NCBI GenBank assembly: GCA_001695595.3
Contig: MBPM02000124.1
Span: 62,001 to 126,000 of the forward strand
From: Plasmopara viticola
Taxonomy: Eukaryota; Oomycota; Peronosporomycetes; Peronosporales; Peronosporaceae
Direction of reading: 5' to 3'
DNA length: 64,000 bases
Numbering within the stretch: the stretch's first letter is position 1; each line of letters starts with the position of its first letter. The notes under the pieces are model-generated. The model was not told where the DNA came from, searched no databases, and was given only the letters and a program-made list of their open reading frames with translations. This document shows positions 8,836 to 18,765 of the stretch, one piece after another. The position numbers were made by a program, and so were the translations under genes.

Positions 8836-10470
8836 TCAACCGGATTCGTTCAACTCGTGCTGCAGCAATTCAAAAGCTGATTTAATACGCGCGTCTCCAT
8901 TCTGTAATTCTCCGACTATTTTCAGCCACGAAATGCTCGATCCTCTTTTCTCCGGCAATCTCTCTTGCAATAATCGTATGGCAGTGTAAATGGCACCGTC
9001 AACACTTCTCTTATCCACACGCCGATAATACGCGACAAAAGCTGGGAAACAACTCTTGAGTACCGAAACATCAGCATGGTGAGAAATAAGCTCATCCAAA
9101 ATAACTTCAGGATGCTCGTGACGATCTGGAAATCGTAACATGGGTGAGGGATCAGCCAGGTACTGCACCATAGAGTGTGCATAATTTTGGACGTCGGAGC
9201 GCTGCCCTTCATTCAAAGAATTAATGTGTTGTGCTACTAGCTCGAGGTCTCGAAACAGAACGACCACTTCATCAAACGAATACTTTGATCTCAGCATATC
9301 ATACATCTGATCGCCATCAAATGGCCTCCATTTTGCGTAAAAAGCGACGGTCGCAATCCCGTTGGCGAAAACTAGAAAATTATCCGGCGTAATCTTCTTG
9401 TTAAAAATTCCCAAGCGTCTAAACACAAGGTCAGGGTATCGGTGCCACATTTTACGCGCATGCGCTGCAAGGCTCTCACTGACGTATTTTACGTCTCCCA
9501 ACACGTTCTCGAGCGCATTGGATTCGAACATGACCTTTGCACGTGGCAACGACATATCCGGTAGTATGGATAAAATAAAGCTTCCAAGGTCAAACTTCCG
9601 ATCGTCCACCTGCAAGTACATTTTCACGTATTCTAGCCACGCAGTAAACAGAGTCAAATCGTCAATACCAATCAAAGCATGTTCTTTCTCGAGCCTCAAG
9701 AGGAAGAACATGTTTTCTGGTGATTCCTTGTGTAGAAGCCATTTCTTAAGCACAAAATCCTTGGTGATTGGATCCGTGACCATATACGTCAGCATATCCT
9801 CAGCAAAATCTGTCAAAACTTGCTTGCGTCGATAATAGTCAAACAGTGTCACGACTTGTAAAAACGGATCATACACGGATGGATCATGAAGCGGAAACGT
9901 CAATTTGGAACTCGGTCGTGGCTTAATGCGATCGGCCAAAAAATATAAAAGGTCCTTGTCGTTAAATGGTGCGGTATTTGAACTTATGGTGCCCTCATCC
10001 CTATAAGATTCAATATAGTGAAACCACACAAGAAGCTTGGGGTCGTGACCCAATTTGACTGGGTCCATGCCGTGATGAAAGATGCTTTGAAGGTTCAAAT
10101 ACAAAAACGCATCCTTTGGGTGGACTAATGGTTTTTTTAACCATTTGTACGCTTTGTCTTTCATATCAAGCCAATGCACATGATCCGTTATCGTGTTTAA
10201 CTTCACTCGTCTCTTACGCATGAGCGCCTTCTCTAATTTTCGCGATAATTTTTGAATCCGCATGGCTTTTTTTTTAACATTTTGGTTAATCATGTGCACA
10301 GCCGGTTGACTAAAATAATCCACCAATCTATTGCCTCTCGCCTCCTCCTTCGTGCCATTGAACGAGGCCTTGTCTCTGTCATCGCGTCTTGTATTCGAGG
10401 TAGTGCCATAACAAGTGCTTACATTAAAAAAGAAAATGAACGCAACACGTACGAAGATGAGTACGCGCAT
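8836..10470 (-). CDS. E2: secreted W/Y-module RxLR-like effector, open
   Basis: Open frame of 544 residues, close paralogue of E1 on the opposite strand, so E1 and E2 converge. The start at 10470 gives the same MRVLI-type signal peptide; the leader has KEEAR in place of E1's NEEAR. Compared with E1 it has a basic, lysine-rich insertion-like segment after about residue 55 (KKKAMRIQ...). The helical modules are retained: VHPKDAFLYLNL, the WFHYIESY stretch, and WLLHKESPENMFFLLRLEKE with LFTAWLEYVKMYL. The tryptophan lost in E1 (residue 377) is kept here. An initiator-like element lies 26-34 nt before the start. Function in the host is inferred from family style only; no target can be named. Confidence 0.8.
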   Translation of the reverse strand: MRVLIFVRVAFIFFFNVSTCYGTTSNTRRDDRDKASFNGTKEEARGNRLVDYFSQPAVHMINQNVKKKAMRIQKLSRKLEKALMRKRRVKLNTITDHVHWLDMKDKAYKWLKKPLVHPKDAFLYLNLQSIFHHGMDPVKLGHDPKLLVWFHYIESYRDEGTISSNTAPFNDKDLLYFLADRIKPRPSSKLTFPLHDPSVYDPFLQVVTLFDYYRRKQVLTDFAEDMLTYMVTDPITKDFVLKKWLLHKESPENMFFLLRLEKEHALIGIDDLTLFTAWLEYVKMYLQVDDRKFDLGSFILSILPDMSLPRAKVMFESNALENVLGDVKYVSESLAAHARKMWHRYPDLVFRRLGIFNKKITPDNFLVFANGIATVAFYAKWRPFDGDQMYDMLRSKYSFDEVVVLFRDLELVAQHINSLNEGQRSDVQNYAHSMVQYLADPSPMLRFPDRHEHPEVILDELISHHADVSVLKSCFPAFVAYYRRVDKRSVDGAIYTAIRLLQERLPEKRGSSISWLKIVGELQNGDARIKSAFELLQHELNESG

Positions 10471-10711
10471 GGTTGATCTTAAGACGTTGGAAGATAAAGT
10501 GAGAGCGACGGAAAGATTTCGGATCTTGCTGCTGGTACAAAATCAAGAATGGGATTGTGCGGGGGGAGCCAAATATTCACCATCCATTCTGTATTGTCGA
10601 CCTATTGTTTGTACCGAATACCGTTTACGACCAATCATCTTGTGACTCTATCTGTAAAAGTGATACATATTTAATTTGAGGATGAAGTGGTACAAACACA
10701 AGGAGACTTCG
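10471..10711. promoter_or_regulatory. Divergent intergenic region between E2 and the DnaJ-like gene
   Basis: 241 bp separate the minus-strand effector start from the plus-strand DnaJ start. The minus-strand initiator-like element lies at 10496-10504. A CCAAT motif lies at 10631-10635, oriented toward DnaJ. An alternative in-frame ATG for the DnaJ gene at 10682 is not conserved in unit B. The region is homologous to the upstream arm of E1 near the effector end. Confidence 0.4.
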
Positions 10712-11925
10712 ATGGCAGCAGACAGTGAGGCGCCACCGCCCGAAGAAGACGCGACTTCATGGCGCCAAATCGAGCGTGATTACTATGTCCTACTCGGTAT
10801 GGAACGTGATGCGTCAAGTAGTGAAATCCGAAACCGCTTCCTCTCGCTCTCACGTGAATTCCATCCGGATCGACGACGTCAAGGCCACGCAGAGATTGTG
10901 GCAGCAGCCAATGCACAATATGCGGTACTCGACCGTGCGTACAAAGTATTAATTGATCCAATCAAACGGCACGTCTATGACATGTACGGCGAAAAGGTAA
11001 GGACAGTACCATTTCTCGCTTTCCTCATGGAATTCTCAAATTTAATACCGAAACAGTGTCCGGCCGTCCATGGTCAAATAACAGGGCATCCAGGTCCTCG
11101 AACAAGATCACATCGCTTCACAAAACATGGTCGGCTTCCAATTGCAAACACGCGACGAGGTGCAACAATACATGAAAAAGCTCGTGCGGCAACGGCACGA
11201 ACAGGCTCTTGACTTCCACTTCGTGTCCCATAGCGAACTGGCCATGCATGTCGATGCGTCCGACTGGGTCCACGCACCGATGCAAGCATTCCGTCATCTC
11301 TTGGACCCTCACGTCCACTACGTGGCTCGGACGCAAATGACAGTCCATCAACGGACGGACTTCCCTTGTCTCGTACGACCAAGTTGTCAATTGGGGGCGT
11401 TTTGTTCGACCGACTCGGCCTGACCATGGGTGGCTTCACCACGGCACTGTCGTACAAATCATTAAACCAAGTCTCCCGTCCGTCACGCTCTCGACTCGGC
11501 TCGGTGCCCAAGCTGCACTGTCAACTGAGTCAACTTGAGTCAACGTGTCGCGTTACACGGTTTTCATGCTCATTCTCGAATTCAATGAACACGGACTCGA
11601 CCTGTCCGTGGGTGTGAACCATCTCTTTGCTTCACAACTCCATGGCTCCATGATGTGGAGTACACGTGACGGCCTCTTGGAATTTCTTAAGCACGACACG
11701 GAAACGCAGACGGCCACGGCAGCCGTCGCAGTGAACGCAGCGGGTCCGAATCTCTCGCTGCAAGTGCGTCGCGCAATCACCAGTGCCTCCACCATTAGAC
11801 TTTCCTTGCGCGAGAGCATGATGGCGGGCGTCTCCACCGTCACGGGCATGAGTCGAGAACTCTCGCATCGCACACGCGTGGCGGTTGGCGTCTTGCTCGC
11901 ACGTGCAGGCGTCACGCTACTATAA
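10712..11925 (+). pseudogene. DNAJC11-like J-protein, copy A (C-terminal frameshifts)
   Basis: Exon 1 (10712-10996) encodes a J-domain: YYVLLG near residue 25, an HPD motif in REFHPDRR, and the helix III/IV region ending DMYGEK. A GT-AG intron of 88 bp (10997-11084) joins in frame to GIQVLEQDHIASQ. Exon 2 resembles the C-terminal beta-rich region of DNAJC11-type proteins, which in other eukaryotes act with the mitochondrial MICOS/SAM complex. The start MAAD is chosen because it is shared with copy B. One base is missing near 11365 relative to copy B, and a second shift lies near 11530, so the C-terminal part runs in three frames. The protein also stops earlier than the roughly 550 residues usual for the family. 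Confidence 0.65.
10997..11084 (+). other. Spliceosomal intron in DnaJ-like copy A
   Basis: GTAAGG donor and AACAG acceptor, 88 bp, keeping the reading frame across the junction. The same intron is at 29863-29950 in copy B with identical length. This is inferred; there is no transcript evidence. Confidence 0.7.
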
Positions 11926-12800
11926 GGCTTTACCCGTGGCAGTGTCCGCTTCGTCGTGCTCATTTGCCAACAAGCGGTCTGCCTAGAAATACTTTTCTTC
12001 CTTTTCTGCTTCCATGAAGCAGAAAGGATTTGCGCCGAGGCGTGGCTGTGACCCCCACAACATGCAGTAGTGGCAAGCCCAAACGATTCGTCTCGTAGGT
12101 GGGCATAGTGGAAAACGAGCTGCAGATCTCCTTTGCCGAGAAAAAGACGATGAGGAGGTTGGTAAGCCACCGCTATTCGTCAAATTGGATGGGTACGGTG
12201 GATCAACGGAAGCAAAAGTCTCCAGGCCGTCAAGCAGTGCGAAGAGAGGTGAGCGACCTGCCAAAACACGTCTGCGATCAACGTTTTGTATGTTGTTGAC
12301 ATCGCGAGGTGATGTCGTGACGCCCGGGTCGTTACAACGATACGTGTCGGTGTCAGACGTGCGCAACAGAAGCTCAAGACGCGCTATTTCTGAGCAGCCG
12401 TGAGGGTCCGGCACTTGGGATGCACCATGCCGTCAGCAAAAGTTTCATGGTTGCGTTGACCGTGGTCAATCTCTCCCGCCCAATGATGTCTTCTCCTTGT
12501 TGTGTCTGCAATTGGCAGATCTTTATAGGAACTTGACAATCGATGAGCCGGATTTTGCGCTTGCGTTTTCGTTTGTGGTGCAAGGCGTGTGTGACTTCGA
12601 TGATATTCTAGTTCTAATGTGTTTTTGTATACGGGAGGTGCCGACAAGGAGATCAAGTTGTGGCGCGTGGGTGGAATGGAGGACGTCGCAGCCAAAGGCG
12701 GCTGCTTGAGTTCATTTTCAGCCTCTCAGGGTACGATCGTTGCCTTGATTGTGTGCTGTTTTCACATGGAAGATACATTTTTTTGACCTAACAAAAAAGC
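11926..12800. other. Degenerate 3' region of the DnaJ-like gene, no supported gene
   Basis: Just after the stop, another frame continues with FTRGSVRFVVLI, which suggests the gene once extended further. Beyond that I can place no domain. It is homologous to 30791-31490 in unit B; the two diverge abruptly at about 12630 (A) and 31493 (B). Confidence 0.45.
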
Positions 12801-12810
12801 CAGTGAAGAT

Positions 12811-12927
12811 GTTTTGCAAAAGGAAAAATTGCAAAATGTGATGCAAATCGAAAGTTCTCGCTTAAGGTGATACAAATGTTAAAACAGTTCTAAATATTCA
12901 GCAGTGTCTGATCCCTCATGTTAAATA
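12811..12927 (+). repeat. Left terminal inverted repeat of the MULE
   Basis: Reverse complement of 15434-15551 with scattered mismatches and small indels. Confidence 0.8.
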
Positions 12928-12990
12928 CGAGTTTTGGCTCACATGGCTGCAAAGTGATGGCTACAAAGAGTGTCTAGCTCACAGTCGATA

Positions 12991-13305
12991 CAACCGACCC
13001 TGTGGCTCGAGCGGTTAGCCGTTCAACCCAGGACTGGGAGGTGCCTGGTTCGATACCCATAAAATCCGAATCAAGGCAGCCGGAGATAGGTCACTAAAGT
13101 GGACGAGCTATCACACCCGAGTGTGTGACTGCCCTACCAAAATGCACCCGATTGGGTAGTTTGGGTGGGGGACGCCCAACTGACCGATAAAGCCCCAAAG
13201 TGTAATGAGGGGTACGGAACTCAGTCCCAATATGGGTCGGATTGCAACCAGCATCCCGCGATAGAGACAGCTTAGTCCTAGCGCGTGGGTTCCAGTAGCT
13301 TAAAT
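12991..13305 (+). mobile_element. SINE family 2, tRNA-derived
   Basis: It starts with a tRNA-like head: A box TGGCTCGAGCGG at 13003-13014 and B box GGTTCGATACC at 13047-13057, with spacing normal for a pol III promoter. The 315-bp element is flanked by a perfect 13-bp duplication, CTCACAGTCGATA (12978-12990 and 13306-13318). It sits inside the MULE, so it is younger than that insertion. No acceptor-stem pairing is seen, so it is not a working tRNA gene. It is unrelated in sequence to SINE family 1. Confidence 0.85.
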
Positions 13306-13569
13306 CTCACAGTCGATAGAGCCGGTGCCCCTGAGCGACCAGCTGGCTTTCAGTGTGAACAAATTGACCATCAGTATGCTAAGTACTAGAAGTCGGGTGC
13401 CCTTCTGATAGCGGTTCGACGAGTGCCCTGACGTGTCAGTGCATTGTGCCACAACCAAATATCACAGGGGCCCAGGCATACTGAGGGATATCGTATCACA
13501 GAGTAAGAAAAACTTTTTTAGTGTAAGTCTGCTCGATTGCACAACTCCACTAAGATTCATGGAGAGTGC

Positions 13570-15400
13570 GCACGACATGTTGTCTTTTTGTGTCCGTCTG
13601 CCTTACCGCATGTGGTACATTTGTATAGTCTGCGACCTGAACTCTCACCTTGAGACCGAATCCGTCTCTTCTTTGGATGCCCAGCCTGTCGAACAAAACC
13701 TGCAGGTAGGACACCAGAATCTGGGTGCAGAGCTCGGTCCTCGGGAATTTCGAGAGTCCCATCCCTGACTGGTAGCAGATCGCCGTGTAACATGCTCCCA
13801 TTTCAGACAATGTAGACTCAGTTGCCTTGGCTGCCGCCCTAACGGCATATAGATGTTGACACGGTATCTTCAGTTGCTTTCACGTCTCACACGAGCAGTA
13901 TGGTGCCTCAATGTTGACACGTCGCTACGTCATTGGACTCGTCACGTGCGCCACGAAGGCAGTCACATCCGAGCTGAATACAGCGGTGTACTGAGCTGCG
14001 AGCTTCAGTTGCGTGTTGAACCTTTTCTCCGCCCGAGGCGTCACTAAACGGCCCTGCCTCGGCCATTCTTCGCACAGTTGCTGGCGGGTGCGACGTTTCC
14101 CATCAGTATCGTAGAAATTGCTTTGAAGAACTCGAACGGGAGCATCATTCTGGGCTTGAGTTTTGAACTCCGTGTCTGCTCGCTCTTCACAAAGTTAGTC
14201 GTTCGCCATCCGAAGAGCGGTGTAAGCTCGTAGTGTGGGTGCAGAGTCCACTTCTTCACAGGGATGCACCGCAGATACTTTTCCGCTTCTGAGTTGACCT
14301 AATTCAGGCCGTCTTGTGCTCGCTCGAACTCTTCTACAGAAGTTGCAGAGTTTGCTTGCCACACAAATTTCTTTTGACTGACAGCAAGCCGCACCTTCTT
14401 GTCTGCTCGCAGGTTCCCTTCGACATGATCAGAATAAACAGAACGTTTGCAAGTGAGACAATTACACAGCACCGACATGCATGAGATGCCATACCTATGA
14501 TGTGCCACACGCAGAATATGTTGAACACGCCATGTTGATCGGCGGCCAACATCAAGCCTTGGTTACGGTCACTGAACACCGGGCTGGTGCGCCGAAGAAA
14601 TCCGTGATTGATCGCGTTGATGGAGAACCAGTGGTAATTGTCATAGTCTTCCACGGGAGCTAGTGCCACAGCTGCGACTTGATTGCAGATGTTTCCGTCA
14701 CAGGTGACCAGAACAAATTACACCCCGTTGTAATTCCGGTGCATTATGTGAGTTGCGTCAATCCCGTACACGCTTTGTCCACGCACAAACCATTGTGGGT
14801 CTAGAACGGTCATGGCTAGGCGAAATAGCCCGGCTCGTAGCACTGGAAGTCTATTTTCACCCCGGGTTCAGTTGCTCCAGCTCTACCAAGAAACTTGGGA
14901 GGAGTCAAACAGTTGACGGATCTTCTGCGAACAGGCGCTGTTTCACAGTCTCCTTTTCGCGATACACAACGTGCTGAGATGCAACCACCCCGAACTGGAG
15001 ACGAAGTTGTACGACTAGATCTTGCGTTGCTAGTGTTGGTGCTGCTGCGACATCAGCCCGCACGACATGGCGATTGGCTCGCTGCTTGTGTGATATCTTG
15101 ACGACGCTTGTACACTTCTGGTGCTCGAGGTAAGCGTCCGTCACGTTCTACTCTCTCGGCCCTTCGTTGCTCCTGAGCATTGCGAGCGTGACGAACCACG
15201 CACACCCAGTTCCGTCGCTCAGACACTTCAAACGCCCAAATGTACCGCCCCTAGTTGCGACACACACCCTCCTCCCTTCTCCAAACGCAATGCCTTCGAT
15301 GGCGTCTACTGCGGTTTTTCCAGTATCCCAGAGCTGCGTTTTCAAGGCATCGACTTCTCCGTGTTCGCTCATCACAGAGACTGCGATAATCGAGTGATTG
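13570..15400 (-). pseudogene. MULE transposase, decayed
   Basis: Read on the minus strand from about 15375, the fragments follow the order of a Mutator-like transposase. First comes an N-terminal zinc-finger-like part (CLSDGTGCAWFV, then YLEHQKCTSVV). Next is the DDE core, with GIDATHI (first Asp, about 14770-14750) and, after APVEDYDNYHWF (14660-14625), PVFSDRNQGL (second Asp, about 14580-14550) and VFNIFCVWHIIG. The C-terminal CCHC knuckle CTTCGKADGHKKTTC is near 13610-13565. Stops and frame changes throughout make it non-autonomous. Confidence 0.75.
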
Positions 15401-15433
15401 TTGGGTTTGTTTGATGAAAATTACCTCTCCACA

Positions 15434-15551
15434 TATTTTACATGAGGGATCAGACACTGCTGAATTCTCGGAACTATTTTCAACATTTGTATCACCTTAT
15501 GCGAGAAGTTTCGATTTGTACCACATTTTGCAATTTTCCCTTTGCAAAATA
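15434..15551 (-). repeat. Right terminal inverted repeat of the MULE
   Basis: Partner of 12811-12927. The transposase begins just inside this end. Confidence 0.8.
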
Positions 15552-15559
15552 GCTCGCCC

Positions 15560-17210
15560 TGTACTCCAATTAGCCGTCCTTGCTTTGTTTAATGCAATAT
15601 ACTGAAGCAAATTTCTATGTTTATTATGGTATCATGGTCAAATTTCCGTTAAAGTCGAAATTGATTCTTGACGCCCAAATGTCGTCCACGTTGTCATTAT
15701 GCATTCTCAAAATTTCGTAGACGCTTGTAGCCATCGCGTACGACCACTGTATTCAGCGCTCGATGGCGTCGATAGTTGTGTTCAAAGAGCCGATGCAATA
15801 CCAAAAGTTAATCGTTGATGATATTGGTAGTCTATTGGCTAGAAGGAAATCTGGGTCAAAAACGATGAATCAATTGGATACATAGCGTCATTTGATACAC
15901 TCAATTTGATGCGTGGTCAAAATTAGTGTGATCTACCCGTATCAAGTTTATGGAAAGGACCAAAATTATATGACCAGGTCGGTGGCTTGATCCATTCCAA
16001 CTACGAGAAACATACAATCGTATAAAGCACAATGTAATCGGCTTGATGGGTTTTTACTAATTGCGCAACTATCGCTCACGTATTAGTTGGACCATTATCT
16101 ACTTGCGAAGTAGGTCAGCCGCGGTCTATTAACGATTTTTGTCATCCGTCAACAACCACTAAAGTCAGCAAGGTGTCCAAACAGGCTCAATAATCATAGG
16201 ACAAAGCATATAAGTATTTTGTGCTACACTCGATCCGGTATAGCGCCCAATTCGTACCCACTTCTAAAGAGGCTTCAAAATGGATGAACATTTTAGAAAG
16301 ATCGTAAGGAAAGTAGAAAACAAAGGCTCAAGCATTAAAGTTTTATAAAGTACACGATTGGCCGATGTTCTTGTAGTAAACAAATGTTTTGTCCCACATA
16401 GACACCGTAAGCAACATGTCAACCCTGTAATAAAAGAAGCAGAGTGCATGATCCTCTAGAGACTGTTGTGGTGTAGTTTCAACATGACGCCGTAGACAAT
16501 CATTTGTAGTCATATGTAATCCCAAGTTTGCGAAGTTGCTATTGAGCTAACCTGAGCCCTTTTGGTGATCACAATTAAAAGGAACAGGTATATATACCTT
16601 TGACTTGCCCCTGCAATACAGCTGTAGAGAATCTGTCTTATAAAAGTTTGATTAAAGATTATCAATAAGGCAATCATAGCTGGTAGATTAATGCGTGCAT
16701 CTTTGAGCAGAAAAAAATGTAAGCCTCGTGAACGTCTTGGGCAAGCGCGCGATGTGGAAGGGGTAGAGATAGACTCCTGCGTCCATTCTTTTTGCAGCGT
16801 CGACAAGAAGGCTATTTTTCTTAGCGAGAGCTTACTATGTAAACGAGACAAAATAATAACATCCAGGAATAACGCATGATTTCGAATCAATTGTTGCGGT
16901 GACTTTGATGAGCACTACAATCAAACGAGCTTGTTTTACCTGCTTCTACAATTCTCATATTGCACAAATCAATTTTATTGAAGTTAAAGTCTTCGTTTAT
17001 TCCAAGTAGTAGATGCTGACGCTGATATATAAAAATAAATTTGGGAGCGCCTATAGGTACACCCTCCCCCCTACGCCCCCTCTTTATGCTGACCAATCAA
17101 AGTACAGCTTCATATCTTCAGCCACCGCTTTTTCACAAATTTAGAAGCGCCGGCAGGTTTTCCTGCCAGACCAATTCCTCAGATTTTTTGTCGTTGCTTT
17201 ACCACGTAAC
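15560..17210. other. Gene-free block of the unit
   Basis: No gene is supported. The block recurs nearly whole in unit C (54743-56200) and partly in unit B (about 31495-31870 and 41079-41790). Short minus-strand frames at 16264-16890 lack protein features. The LINE of unit B inserted at the position equivalent to about 16820 here. Confidence 0.5.
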
Positions 17211-17214
17211 CGCT

Positions 17215-17715
17215 ATGTCGAACCTCGAAATCGCCAATTCGAAATCGCCAATTTCCCTACTTTTGAAAAGGCGGAAAGCTCTGTTAAGGCTTTTGCCAAA
17301 TTGAACGGCTTTGCTGTGAGACTCAATCGTACCAAAAAGAGCAAAACAGGTGGATTAAGGAAGGTTTGACACGGGTGTGTTCACAGTGGTTGTTATAAGA
17401 AAAAGGGTAATGGCATACGGAACACATTTGCGTCAAAACAAGCTGTCAATGGCTGGCTATTGTGGAACGCGTCTTGCAGCAATCTAGTAACTACTTTTGG
17501 GACATGAAATTGATGTGTGGCGAGCATTCTGGACATAAGGCCGCCTCTGACCCCGCAGCCTATGCAGTCAACCGGACGCTAAACCTAAGGAAAGAGACCA
17601 TCATCTCTACGATGACCACAGCTGGCGCACCCTCTCGTACTATCCTTGCCACGCTTCGTCAGAAGGAATGTGCATGTCTTGTACTCAGGAAGGATATCGG
17701 CAACGCAAGCTAAAA
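17215..17715 (+). pseudogene. FAR1/MULE-type transposase N-terminal fragment, copy A
   Basis: Frames around 17240-17320 read KAFAKLNGFAVRLNRTKKSK, typical of the FAR1-like DNA-binding region of oomycete MULE transposases. From about 17540 they continue with SDPAAYAVNRTLN and the GAPSRTILATLRQKE segment. The catalytic domain is missing. It lies just downstream of the PEPCK pseudogene 3' end in all three units, copies B and C being at 41800 and 56220. Confidence 0.6.
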
Positions 17716-17789
17716 AGGTACCAATCTCGATATCAATTCTTTTATATGGAAATTATGCATGCAACTAACACATCACCGGGCCGTAACAT

Positions 17790-18765
17790 GATAGGTCCTT
17801 GCCTAGCAGAATAAACTGCCTGCAGTTATGTTTAAACGAGGCGGCCAAATCGTGAGCTATATCGCTAAACGCACCCTTGTCCGTTTACGCGTCTCTTGGA
17901 TTCAACATCTCAGATGGCACGCCTTTCACGAATGTGGGAATCTCAACGCCAAACACAGGATCTTTAACAAACGCTGCCTTTTCGCTACTGCTGCATCTAC
18001 ACACTTACGCGTGTGTAGATGCAGCAGTATCGAAAAGGCAGCGCTTGTTAAAGATCCTGTGTTTGCGCGACCACATTCAGTTTTGCTTGAGCTGAGAAAG
18101 TCGTTTTCATTATTAGCGTTGGTCCACACAATTTCAAGCAAGGCATCGGGCAAATCGCATTATGGATATCGGGCTTTGTCTCTTTACTGAGGGTAATCGT
18201 CCTGACATAGCAGCCGCCTTCAAATTTATATATAAAACCCGTCATCCCAGCCGAGCTCGTCGTCACCAATGAGATCGCGCTATGCATTAGCGACAGCGTC
18301 GTCTTGCCCGTGCCAGAGAGCCTAAAAAAGAGAGCTGTGTGTCCTAACCCGCCAAAGTTGGCTGAAGCCTGTACGGTCATCACATCATTCAGAGGCAAAT
18401 AGTAATTCATCATACGAAAGATCGCCTTCTTAAAACGTGCCGCCGTAAAAGTGCCGCCAAGAATGCCCAAGTATCTTTTCATGTTAAAAAAAGCACAAAT
18501 ACTTCCGAAAGAAGTCTGTGTTCCTTGCAATCTTCATCGACAATGTTGCACGCATTAAAAAGCGTAAAGTCGGCCTCAAATTTCTTGGCTACACGAGCAA
18601 AATTGGGGCGGATAAACATGTTCGTGACAAAATGGTGGTGCCACGCTAGCTCGGTAATAGCGCTCAAGCGAGACTCCACATTTATACTACAATGGCCACC
18701 AAACACGTACATGCGGTCCACCTGCCCATATCCATGAGCATCCCAATAATTGCATAACTGGCTGA
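17790..18765 (-). pseudogene. PEPCK (ATP-type) pseudogene, copy A
   Basis: The minus-strand frames match ATP-dependent phosphoenolpyruvate carboxykinase, the gluconeogenic enzyme converting oxaloacetate to PEP. In order they read YGQVDRMYVFGG, TELAWHHHFVTNMFIRPNF, the P-loop region [12 protein letters not shown] (about 18320-18290), FEGGCYVRTI and [15 protein letters not shown], then C-terminal fragments. The N-terminal part is missing. The segment that should carry GVLPPVS, the HFLSG region and INTGW is deleted and replaced by a fold-back palindrome (17950-18065). Frameshifts lie near 18490 and 18150. Confidence 0.8.
17950..18065. repeat. Fold-back palindrome in PEPCK copy A, 55-bp arms
   Basis: Arms 17950-18004 and 18011-18065 with a 6-bp loop (TTACGC) and two mismatches. 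PEPCK copy C has a single arm followed by normal coding sequence, so the second arm is derived. Confidence 0.92.

Larger units (their letters stand above)
12805..15555 (-). mobile_element. MULE transposon with long terminal inverted repeats
   Basis: The ends 12811-12927 and 15434-15551 are imperfect reverse complements of about 117 bp, including the shared core ATTCAGCAGTGTCTGATCCC. They enclose a minus-strand transposase pseudogene and a nested SINE. Outer edges and the expected 9-bp target duplication could not be fixed by eye. The element is absent from units B and C. Confidence 0.8.

Noticed and set aside
9362..9835. 157-codon plus-strand frame
   Set aside because: Antisense to E2, whose frame is open, longer and has a signal peptide.
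12991..13070. Possible tRNA gene
   Set aside because: A and B boxes are present, but no acceptor stem pairs and the sequence continues into a 315-bp element with target duplications, so it is a SINE head.
16510..16890. 126-codon minus-strand frame
   Set aside because: Hydrophobic and low-information; it is not kept open in the matching part of unit C.
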